NCBI GenBank assembly: GCA_001898095.1
Contig: MKSH01000007.1
Location: 1-19,984 of the forward strand
DNA: 19,984 bases
Direction: 5' to 3'
Origin: Solirubrobacterales bacterium 70-9
GTDB lineage: Bacteria > Actinomycetota > Thermoleophilia > Solirubrobacterales > 70-9
The notes under the pieces were generated by a model that saw only the letters and a program-made list of their open reading frames with translations, was not told the DNA's origin and made no database searches. A program made the position numbers and the translations under genes. Numbering within the stretch: the stretch's first letter is position 1; each line of letters opens with the position of its first letter. This document shows, piece after piece, positions 14,583-19,984 of this stretch.

Positions 14583-14606
14583 ATTAACAACTTAACAGTT
14601 GTGAAA
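14583..14606. promoter_or_regulatory. Palindromic operator between ArsR gene and DUF2892-MMPL operon
   Basis: ACAACT (14587-14592) and AGTTGT (14597-14602) form a 6-bp inverted repeat around TAAC. Pairing resumes with TT/AA two bases further out. The intergenic stretch 14557-14623 is strikingly AT-rich for this window, as expected of a promoter. A single dimeric site between divergent genes suggests that the ArsR protein controls both itself and the transporter operon. Confidence 0.7.
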
Positions 14607-14623
14607 GAGAAGATAGCATTGTC

Positions 14624-14953
14624 ATGAAAAGTCCGCTGACCCAAGACGCCGCCGAGCTCATCGCGCGCCGCTTCCTCGCCCTCTCCGATGCGACCCGCCT
14701 GCGGCTGGTCGATGTCCTACGCGAACGAGGCGAAGCTTCGGTGGGGGACTTGGCCGAGGCGCTCGGCGCTTCGCAGCAGAACGTCTCCAAGCATCTCGCC
14801 ACGTTGCATGCCGAGGGGTTCGTCTCCCGTCGCAAGCAGGGGACCAGCTCGATCTACGCGATCTCCGACCCGGCGGTCTTCGAGCTCTGCGAGCGGGTTT
14901 GCGGTGGGATCGAAGCGCAGCTCGGCCAACTCGAAAGGGCGCTCGGATCCTGA
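14624..14953 (+). CDS. ArsR-family winged-helix repressor
   Basis: The protein has 109 residues. The helix-turn-helix is LAEALGASQQNVSKHLATLH (43-62), preceded by ALSDATRLRLVDVLRERGEA, and the wing is RRKQGTSSIYAI. The classical alpha-3 metal site (ELCVCDL) is absent. Instead the C-terminal helix has C89 and C93 (FELCERVCGG), which could bind a soft metal or act as a thiol switch. ArsR repressors leave DNA on ligand binding or oxidation. The gene is divergent from the DUF2892-MMPL operon, with an inverted repeat operator between. It converges on the membrane reductase gene at 14967. Confidence 0.92.
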   Translation: MKSPLTQDAAELIARRFLALSDATRLRLVDVLRERGEASVGDLAEALGASQQNVSKHLATLHAEGFVSRRKQGTSSIYAISDPAVFELCERVCGGIEAQLGQLERALGS

Positions 14954-14969
14954 GGGTCGCCGGCCCTCA
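14951..14969. terminator. Short hairpin spanning two convergent stop codons
   Basis: TGAGGG (14951-14956) and CCCTCA (14964-14969) pair around a 7-nt loop. The left arm begins with the stop of the ArsR gene and the right arm ends with the stop of the minus-strand reductase gene. Only 13 bp separate the two genes. It may act as a compact bidirectional terminator, though it lacks a T-run. Confidence 0.45.
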
Positions 14970-15530
14970 GGCGTCGCGCTGAACTTGCGGTGCGGTGGGG
15001 CTTTCCCACCAGCGCTCGAGCCAGCGGAGGGCGAGGAGGGCGGCGGCGGGGATGACCAGCAGGCCGGAGGCGGCCAGGAACCAGACCTCGGTGGCGTCGG
15101 AGCCGGCGCCGATCGTGTGGACGATCGCCAGGAGCCAGAAGAGGGCGGTGAGGCGGTGGAGCTTGCGCCAGCGGGCGGCGCCGATGCGGTCGCGCAGGTA
15201 GTAGCTGAGGCCGAGGGCGGCGAGGCCGTAGCCGGCGATGATGCCGAGGCCGGTCCAGAGCGGGCGGTAGAAGCTGACGAAGGGGATCGCGATGCCCGCC
15301 GGGCCGGGGTTCAGGTAGGAGTCGCCGAGCAGGGCCAGGCCGTGGAGGGCGACCATCGCCAACGTCGTCAACGAGAGCGCCTCGTGGATCGCCCGCAGGT
15401 CCCGCTTGTTCGCGTCCTGGCGGCGGGCGCCGATCATCAGCCCGGCCGCGACCGCGGCGCTCGCCAGGATCAGCGCCGCCCCGCCGGCCGCGCGGCTGGT
15501 GATCCAGAAGATGTGTTCGCCGGCGATCAT
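14967..15530 (-). CDS. Ferric-reductase-like transmembrane protein (bis-heme b)
   Basis: The protein has 187 residues and about six membrane helices. Two histidine pairs are spaced as in the ferric reductase/NOX/MsrQ fold: H49 and H63 (AIHEALSL...ALHGLALLG) and H125 and H138 (KLHRLTAL...IVHTIG), which should bind two b hemes stacked across the membrane. There is no FAD or NAD domain, so it must pass electrons to or from a separate partner. Its ATG overlaps the apbE stop (ATGA at 15530-15527), and apbE overlaps the gene before it. This places the protein in a membrane electron-transfer operon with a flavin transferase. Whether it is an MsrQ-type quinol-linked protein or a different reductase cannot be decided. 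Confidence 0.85.
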   Translation of the reverse strand: MIAGEHIFWITSRAAGGAALILASAAVAAGLMIGARRQDANKRDLRAIHEALSLTTLAMVALHGLALLGDSYLNPGPAGIAIPFVSFYRPLWTGLGIIAGYGLAALGLSYYLRDRIGAARWRKLHRLTALFWLLAIVHTIGAGSDATEVWFLAASGLLVIPAAALLALRWLERWWESPTAPQVQRDA

Positions 15531-16468
15531 CGCGCCAGGACCTGCGGGAGCGGCGGCGCGCCGAGGGCGTCGACGAGGAGGACGGCGCCGTCCTCGGTGA
15601 CGAGCACGCCGCCGAACGGCAGGTGCTCCTCGGCATGCGCGGGGCCGGAGAGGAGCGCCGCCTTCGCCAGCGTCTCGGCGAGCAGCCCGGACGGCGCCAC
15701 CGCGGTCGCCTGGACGATCCCGGTGAAGGCGGGCTCGCCGGTCGCCGGATCGAGGATCTGGTGGGCGGGCCGACCGTCCTCGCCGGTCCAGCTGCGGCGG
15801 GTGATGCCGCTGGTGGCGACGGCGCCGTCGGCGATCCGCAACTGGTACAAGGCCGGCCCGCCTGTCGGGTCGTCGACCAGGATCGCCCGCGGCCGTGCCG
15901 CGGTGCCGCCGACCCGCAGGTCACCGCAGCAGTCGACGGCGAAGGTCGGGAAGTCGGCCAGCGCCTCGCCGACCAGATCGGCCATCAGGCCCTTGGCGAT
16001 GCCGCCGGGGTCGAGCCGCACCCCCGGCGGCCGGTTGACGGTCCCGGCGCTCTCGTTCACGCTGAACCCGCACCATCCCGCCCGCGGGCTCGGCGCGGCG
16101 GGGTGGGGAAGGGGTGCGCCGTCGGCGGCCCGCCCGCCATCGAAGTCCCGCGACTCCGCGTAGCCGGCCGCTTCGATCTCCTCGACCAGCGACGCATCGA
16201 CGAGCCCGCCGCTGCGCAGGCCGGCGGTCAGGGCCGCGGCGACCGTGCGGCGGAGGAGGAGCGAGGCGGGGACCTCGGGGCGGGGGTCGCGATTCAGGCG
16301 GGAGAGCTCGCTCTCGGGATCGAAGCGGGAGAGGGTCGCGTGGGCGTCGAGCAGGGTGCGGCGCGCCCATCGGGCGGCCCGCTGTGCGGCCTCCTGGTCG
16401 GGATCGCCGACCCGGACCGCACACCAGCCGCCGAAGCACTCGAATCGCTCGATCGCCTCGCCGCTCAT
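15527..16468 (-). CDS. apbE: FAD:protein FMN transferase (ApbE family)
   Basis: The protein has 313 residues. Family blocks are SRFDPESELSRLN (47-59), LDPGGIAKGLMADLVGEAL (152-170), DCCGDLRVGG (179-188) and HQILDPATGEP (236-246). ApbE attaches FMN through a phosphoester bond to Ser/Thr of target proteins, usually outside the cytoplasmic membrane. The usual metal-site block A-D-x-x-x-T near the C-terminus reads AETLAKAAL here, that is Asp to Glu and Thr to Lys, so activity may differ. No signal peptide or lipobox is visible. The start and stop each overlap a neighbour by four bases. No protein in the window shows an FMN-binding-domain target motif, so its substrate is unknown. Confidence 0.9.
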   Translation of the reverse strand: MSGEAIERFECFGGWCAVRVGDPDQEAAQRAARWARRTLLDAHATLSRFDPESELSRLNRDPRPEVPASLLLRRTVAAALTAGLRSGGLVDASLVEEIEAAGYAESRDFDGGRAADGAPLPHPAAPSPRAGWCGFSVNESAGTVNRPPGVRLDPGGIAKGLMADLVGEALADFPTFAVDCCGDLRVGGTAARPRAILVDDPTGGPALYQLRIADGAVATSGITRRSWTGEDGRPAHQILDPATGEPAFTGIVQATAVAPSGLLAETLAKAALLSGPAHAEEHLPFGGVLVTEDGAVLLVDALGAPPLPQVLAR

Positions 16469-16902
16469 GACTGGCTCGTCACCAGCGGTTCGGATTCGAC
16501 CGCTTCTTCTTCGGCGATTTCCGGTTCGGCTTCTTCGAATTCAGCTTCGCTTTCGACCGCTTCGACTTCTTCTTCGACCGGTTCCGCTTCGGTTTCGGCA
16601 GCTTCCTCTTCGCGCGCCTGCGCTTGTGCCGCCGCGCGTTCGGTTTCCAATTCGCGCGGGTCGGTCGTTTCGACTTCGCTCTTCGCGGTCGCCATCGTCC
16701 GCGTCGTCGTGGCCTTTTCCTTGGCCGAGAGCACCGGGTCGTTGCCGGTCGCCATCTGAGCGAAGACGACGGCCCAGAGCAGGGCGAAGCAGACCAGGGA
16801 GATCGCGACCACGCGACCCCGCAGCCGCCCCGCCCGCCGGCGCTGCGCGGCGAGCCGCATCCACGCCTGCCGTTTCAGTTCTCGTTTCTCGATCGGGTCC
16901 AT
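16465..16902 (-). CDS. Single-TM protein with long Glu-rich tail, unknown function
   Basis: The protein has 145 residues. A basic N-terminus (about 1-28, rich in Arg) is followed by one membrane helix (about 29-48, VVAISLVCFALLWAVVFAQM). The last 70 or so residues are dominated by Glu, with stretches such as AREEEAAETEAEPVEEEVEA. Positive-inside rules predict a cytoplasmic N-terminus and an acidic extracytoplasmic tail. The tail is coded almost entirely with GAA although neighbours favour GAG. No FMN attachment motif and no heme or metal motif is present. The stop overlaps the apbE start, so it belongs to the same operon and may be a scaffold or cation-binding part of the module. I do not recognise a family. 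Confidence 0.8.
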   Translation of the reverse strand: MDPIEKRELKRQAWMRLAAQRRRAGRLRGRVVAISLVCFALLWAVVFAQMATGNDPVLSAKEKATTTRTMATAKSEVETTDPRELETERAAAQAQAREEEAAETEAEPVEEEVEAVESEAEFEEAEPEIAEEEAVESEPLVTSQS

Positions 16903-16957
16903 GACTCAGGTTTGCTCGCTTGGCGAAAGCTCCGGTTAGCGCTCCCTGTGGATCTTC

Positions 16958-17581
16958 TTAGAGCCACGCCTGGCCCAGCGAGAGGGCGAGGAAGCCGAGC
17001 GCGACGCCGAGGGCGATCACCCCGGCCAGGAGGCCGGCCCGCACCCCGGCCCCGGCGAGGCGCGCCTCGCGCGGCCCGCCACGCCGCCAGTCGGCGCTCG
17101 CCAGGCGCGGCAGCTCCAGCAGGTGGCCGAGGACGTGCAGGGTCATCAGCGCGACCCAGGCGATGAAGCTCAGCTTGTGGGCGAAGATCAGGGTGTTGCT
17201 CGGCGGCCCGGCGAAGAGCAGCGCGATCCCGGTCCCGAACACCGCCAGCGTCGTCAGCACCACCCCCGGTGCCGGCAGCCGCAGGGCGATCGGCGGCGGC
17301 CCCTTGCGCACGTATGCCTCGTCGTGGGAGTAGTAGCGGGCGAAGCGGTAGCCGGTGCTGGCCATCTTCAGCGCCACCGGCGGCACCAGCAGCAGGCCGA
17401 TGAAGATGTGCGGGCCGAGCAGCTGCCCGATGAACGGGATCGTCACCCCCTCCGCCGCCAGCAGGACGAGCAGGGCGACGGCCACCGCGCCGGTCAGCCG
17501 GGCGTTGCCGGCGACGCCGCCGGTGCGGGGAGCGACGGGGCGCGCGGCACCGCCAAGGGAAGCTGCCTGGGATTCGAGCAT
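16958..17581 (-). CDS. Four- to five-helix cytochrome-b-like membrane protein
   Basis: The protein has 207 residues. Hydrophobic helices lie near 31-50, 56-74, 104-124, 134-155 and 180-203. Histidines in or next to helices are H58 (LLGPHIFIGLLL), H135 (FAHKLSF), H149 and H153 (TLHVLGHLLEL), as in b-type cytochromes; a TGYRFARYYSHDEAY loop follows helix 2. It probably carries heme and moves electrons in the membrane together with the reductase encoded downstream. The start codon is ATG 17581. It lies between the two-component genes (76 bp upstream) and the Glu-rich protein gene (55 bp downstream). Heme binding is inferred from histidine placement only. Confidence 0.75.
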   Translation of the reverse strand: MLESQAASLGGAARPVAPRTGGVAGNARLTGAVAVALLVLLAAEGVTIPFIGQLLGPHIFIGLLLVPPVALKMASTGYRFARYYSHDEAYVRKGPPPIALRLPAPGVVLTTLAVFGTGIALLFAGPPSNTLIFAHKLSFIAWVALMTLHVLGHLLELPRLASADWRRGGPREARLAGAGVRAGLLAGVIALGVALGFLALSLGQAWL

Positions 17582-17627
17582 GGCGACGATGGTGCGGCCG
17601 CCGCCTGGGTTCTCCCTAATGCGCCCG

Positions 17628-17641
17628 TGAGAGAACTCTCA
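17628..17641. promoter_or_regulatory. Small palindrome upstream of the cytochrome-b-like gene
   Basis: TGAGAG (17628-17633) and CTCTCA (17636-17641) form an inverted repeat around AA in the 76-bp gap between the kinase stop and the ATG at 17581. Read on the minus strand, CATTAG 17-20 bases further downstream could be a -10 element. It is a candidate operator for the neighbouring OmpR-type regulator, with low certainty. Confidence 0.4.
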
Positions 17642-17657
17642 TCCGCCCGCGGCAGGA

Positions 17658-18782
17658 CTATTCCGCCGCGCGCAGACCCGGCAGCTCGAAGCTGACCCGG
17701 GCACCGCCGGCTGGGGAGCGCTCGGCCCGGATCGCGCCGCCGTGGGCAGTGACGATCGCCCGGGCGATCGCCAGCCCCAGCCCGGAGCCGCCGCTGCCCC
17801 GGTCGCGCGCCGCGTCGCTGCGGTGGAAGCGGTCGAAGACGCGTCCGCGCTCGCCCACCGGGATCCCCGGCCCGTCGTCGTCGACCCAGACCCTTAGCCG
17901 ACCGCCGGCTGCGCTCGAGCTCACCGTCACCTCGCCCTCCGCCCCCGCGTGGCGGCGCGCGTTCTCGATCAGGTTGCGCAGCACCCGGCCGACCATCTCG
18001 GGATCGAGGGCGATCCGCCCGCCCGCCGTCGCGCCGAGCGCCGCCCCGCCCGGCGCCGCCGCGACCGCCTCGCGCAGGAAGGCCGCGACATCGACCGGGC
18101 GCCGCCGCGGCCCCACCCCCTCGTCGAGGCGGGCCAGCGCCAGCAGCTCCTCGACCAGCCGTTCGACCCGTCCCAGCTCGGCCAGCGTCACCGCCTCCAC
18201 CCGGCGCACCGCGGCGACGCCGGGATCCGGCTCGCGGGCGAGCACTTCGATCTGGCCGCGGATCGCGGTCAGCGGGCTGCGCAGCTCGTGCGAGGCGTCG
18301 GAGACGAAGCCGCGCTGGCGGGCGAAGGCGTCCTCGAGCCGGTCGAGCATGTGGTTGAAGGCGTCGGCGAGCGTGCGCAGCTCGGCCGCCGAGGAGGGTC
18401 CGACCTCCGCCCGCGGGCTCAGGTCACCGGCGTCGACGGCCGCGGCGGTACTCGCGAAGCGCCGCAGGGGCGCCGCCGTCCGCGCCGCCAACAGGTAGCC
18501 GGCCAGGAGCGCCGCGACGAGCGCCGCCGCGCCGACCACCAGGAAGGTCTTCTCGACGTCGGACTGGGCATCTTCGATCGGCGACTCCGACTCGCGGCGC
18601 TCGCTCCGCGTCGCGTCGCTTTCGTGCGTCTCGCGCTGCTCCTCCTGGTGGATCACTTCGGCCTCGTGGGACATCTGCGCGCGCACCGTGACGAAGACGA
18701 CCCCGAACGCCACGATCACTATCGCCCCGAAGGAGAGCGCCAGCCGGCCGCGCAGCCCGAGCCGCTCCCAGCGCCGCCTCAT
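17658..18782 (-). CDS. Membrane sensor histidine kinase (EnvZ/BaeS-type)
   Basis: The protein has 374 residues. TM1 is about 14-34 and TM2 about 79-100, enclosing a short charged extracytoplasmic segment of about 44 residues rich in Glu, Arg and His. A HAMP domain follows (about 100-152), then the H box with H165 (SDASHELRSPLTAIRG), N box with N274 (NLIENARRHA), G1 box DDDGPGIP (301-308) and G2 box GSGLGLAIARAI (333-344). It autophosphorylates on H165 and passes phosphate to the regulator encoded just upstream. The ATG overlaps the regulator's stop (ATGA at 18782-18779). The sensor segment is too small for a folded ligand domain, suggesting it senses membrane state, charge or a partner protein. 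Confidence 0.95.
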   Translation of the reverse strand: MRRRWERLGLRGRLALSFGAIVIVAFGVVFVTVRAQMSHEAEVIHQEEQRETHESDATRSERRESESPIEDAQSDVEKTFLVVGAAALVAALLAGYLLAARTAAPLRRFASTAAAVDAGDLSPRAEVGPSSAAELRTLADAFNHMLDRLEDAFARQRGFVSDASHELRSPLTAIRGQIEVLAREPDPGVAAVRRVEAVTLAELGRVERLVEELLALARLDEGVGPRRRPVDVAAFLREAVAAAPGGAALGATAGGRIALDPEMVGRVLRNLIENARRHAGAEGEVTVSSSAAGGRLRVWVDDDGPGIPVGERGRVFDRFHRSDAARDRGSGGSGLGLAIARAIVTAHGGAIRAERSPAGGARVSFELPGLRAAE

Positions 18783-19450
18783 CGCGGTGCCCGCAGCCGG
18801 TAGCCGACCGAGCGCAGCGTCTCGATCGGCGCCGGCGAGCCTGGCCGCACCAGCTTGCGGCGCAGGTAGCCGACGTAGACCTGGACGATGTTGGTGCCCG
18901 GATCGTGCTCGTACCCCCAGACCGCGGAGAGCAGCTGCGCGCGCGTGCAGACCCGGCCCTCGTTCCGCATCAGGTAGGCGAGCAGGTCCGCCTCGCGCTC
19001 CGGCAGCCGCGTCGCCACGCCCTCGCGACGGGCCTCGCGCCCGATCAGGTCGAGCCGGATCCCCGCCGCCTCGAGCAGCCGTTCGGAGGCGGCGCCCTCG
19101 CGCAGGCGCGCGCGGATCCGCGCCAGTAGCTCGGCGAAGGCGAACGGCTTGGTGACGTAGTCGGTGGCGCCGCCGTCGAGGCCTTCGACCCGGTCGGCGA
19201 TCTCGCCCCGCGCGGTCAGCATGATCACCGGCAGCAGTGGCCGCGCGACGCGCACCCGCGCCAGCACCTCGAGCCCGTCGACCCCGGGCAGCATCCGGTC
19301 GAGCACGACCAGGTCGACCTCCGGGTCGAGCGCCAGGCGGGCGCCCTCCTCGCCGTCGCCCGCCACCCGGACGCCGTAGCCCTCGGCGTGCAAGCCGCGG
19401 TCGAGGAAGTCGGCGATCCCCGCCTCGTCCTCGACGACAAGGATCTCCAT
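18779..19450 (-). CDS. OmpR/PhoB-family response regulator
   Basis: The protein has 223 residues starting MEILVVEDEAGIADFLDRGL. The receiver domain has E7/D8, phospho-acceptor D51 (LVVLDRMLPG), T79 and K101 (YVTKPFAF). The winged-helix domain covers about 130-222, with LPEREADLLAYLMRNEGRV and the wing ETLRSVGYRLR. ATG 19450 is chosen because the longer frame adds sequence unlike any receiver domain; its ribosome binding site is weak. It pairs with the kinase gene that overlaps it by four bases and probably controls the downstream cytochrome-ApbE-reductase genes on the same strand, which is inference from position. Confidence 0.94.
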   Translation of the reverse strand: MEILVVEDEAGIADFLDRGLHAEGYGVRVAGDGEEGARLALDPEVDLVVLDRMLPGVDGLEVLARVRVARPLLPVIMLTARGEIADRVEGLDGGATDYVTKPFAFAELLARIRARLREGAASERLLEAAGIRLDLIGREARREGVATRLPEREADLLAYLMRNEGRVCTRAQLLSAVWGYEHDPGTNIVQVYVGYLRRKLVRPGSPAPIETLRSVGYRLRAPR

Positions 19451-19467
19451 CGCCGCGACCGCGTCGC

Positions 19468-19719
19468 TCAGCGGCGCCGCCGCCGCGCCTCGCGCACGCC
19501 GCCTTCGAGCAGGTACCAGGGCAGCAGCACCAGCGCGCAGATCAGGGCGAAGAAGGCGACCACGCCGACCCCGGCGGCGAGGACGATCGCGCAGATCCCG
19601 AGCGCCACCCCGATCAGACCGTCGAAGAGGAGGGAGCGGCGGCGGGCGGCGGCAGGCGAGACGTGGCGGGGCAGCAGCCCGCGGCGTCGCCGGGGGCGCG
19701 GATTGCCTCGGGCGGACAT
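19468..19719 (-). CDS. Small two-helix membrane protein, unknown function
   Basis: The protein has 83 residues: an Arg-rich N-terminus (RPRRRRGLLPRH), two hydrophobic helices (about 30-51 and 53-71) and an Arg-rich C-terminus (EARRRRR). It is read in the same direction as the response regulator and ends 17 bp before it, so it is probably the first gene of that operon. ATG 19719 is the only sensible start, with a GGGTGGG purine run upstream. It has no family match I can name. It could be a small modulator of the sensor kinase, which is only a suggestion from position. Confidence 0.65.
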   Translation of the reverse strand: MSARGNPRPRRRRGLLPRHVSPAAARRRSLLFDGLIGVALGICAIVLAAGVGVVAFFALICALVLLPWYLLEGGVREARRRRR

Positions 19720-19782
19720 CGCCGCCCACCCTTGCGCGCCGAGCTAAAGCGACGGTGAGACTTGCGCCGTCCCCGACGGGGG

Positions 19783-19880
19783 TTCTGGGTGGTGAAGGCG
19801 CTGACCACGGCGATGGGCGAGTCGACCTCGGACTGGCTGGTCCACGCGCTGGTCCCCAGATCGCCGTCGTCCTGACCGGG
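19783..19880 (+). pseudogene. Frameshifted relic of a COG4705-type membrane protein
   Basis: One frame reads FWVVKALTTAMGESTSDWLV followed by HALVP, the hallmark first helix of COG4705 membrane-anchored proteins (compare the usual W-x-x-K-x-L-T-T-x-M-G-E-T/S-x-SD). After the CCCC run at about 19855-19858, the continuation QIAVVLTG lies in the next frame, so one base has been lost. No ATG or ribosome binding site precedes it and no further COG4705 helices follow; sequence becomes unrelated by 19886. It is a degraded 5' fragment. Confidence 0.6.
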
Positions 19881-19885
19881 CGGCC

Positions 19886-19984
19886 TCACCAGGGCTGCCC
19901 CGGCTTCAGGTAGACGGCGAAGAAGTCTCGTTCGTCAGGGGACAGATAGCGTTCCGGCGAGCGGTACATTTCCGGCAGCAGGTT
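19886..19984 (-). CDS. C-terminal end of an unidentified protein (runs off the right edge)
   Basis: Thirty-two codons and a TGA stop (19886-19888) are open to the window edge. The peptide includes LLPEMYRSPERYLSPDERDF and ends FFAVYLKPGQPW. There is no hydrophobic segment. Composition and codon positions look like real coding sequence, but the piece is too short to assign a family. Confidence 0.55.
   Translation of the reverse strand, partial: NLLPEMYRSPERYLSPDERDFFAVYLKPGQPW

Overview
The window is about 20 kb of very GC-rich DNA from a bacterium, with short gaps, many ATGA/GTGA stop-start overlaps and GTG starts. Codon use, gene types (NarL- and OmpR-type two-component genes, tandem universal stress proteins, MMPL transporter, cydABDC with a short CydA Q-loop) and protein style point to Actinomycetota, most likely Thermoleophilia (Solirubrobacterales-like). 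That placement is inference; no rRNA or other marker gene is present.

Layout. Positions 1-956 (minus): a four-helix DoxX-like membrane protein overlapping a partial conserved protein. Positions 1144-1863 (plus): a gene graveyard with an internally deleted zinc alcohol dehydrogenase and a frameshifted histidine-kinase remnant carrying an exact 141-bp tandem duplication. Positions 1864-2551: no credible gene, but several long inverted repeats and a three-copy 35-bp tandem repeat. Positions 2552-3610 (minus): universal stress protein followed by a NarL/LuxR response regulator. Positions 3851-10987 (plus): cydA-cydB-cydD-cydC plus an FAD-dependent NDH-2/SQR-like oxidoreductase, a five-gene respiratory operon. 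Positions 11174-12070 (minus): tandem-domain universal stress protein. Positions 12179-14556 (minus): DUF2892 protein and MMPL transporter, divergent from an ArsR regulator (14624-14953) with a palindromic operator between them. Positions 14967-19719 (minus): small membrane protein, OmpR response regulator, histidine kinase, cytochrome-b-like membrane protein, Glu-rich single-TM protein, ApbE flavin transferase and a bis-heme ferric-reductase-like membrane protein. Positions 19783-19984: a frameshifted COG4705 relic and the C-terminus of an unidentified gene.

How it fits together. The cyd operon encodes a high-affinity quinol oxidase, its CydDC assembly ABC exporter, and a flavoprotein that could feed the quinone pool. 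Universal stress proteins and a NarL-type regulator on both sides suggest a low-oxygen or redox-stress neighbourhood. The right-hand block looks like a membrane electron-transfer module with its own sensor pair.

The most unusual signal is a hairpin family. Two long hairpins (1910-1971 read on the minus strand, 2376-2437 on the plus strand) have an identical 12-nt loop, ACAGCCTGCCCG. Their stems of about 25 bp differ at five pairs where both partners change and pairing is kept. A third hairpin (11143-11188) may be a diverged member. Two further palindromes sit in frame inside cydD and cydC at places where proteins tolerate insertions.
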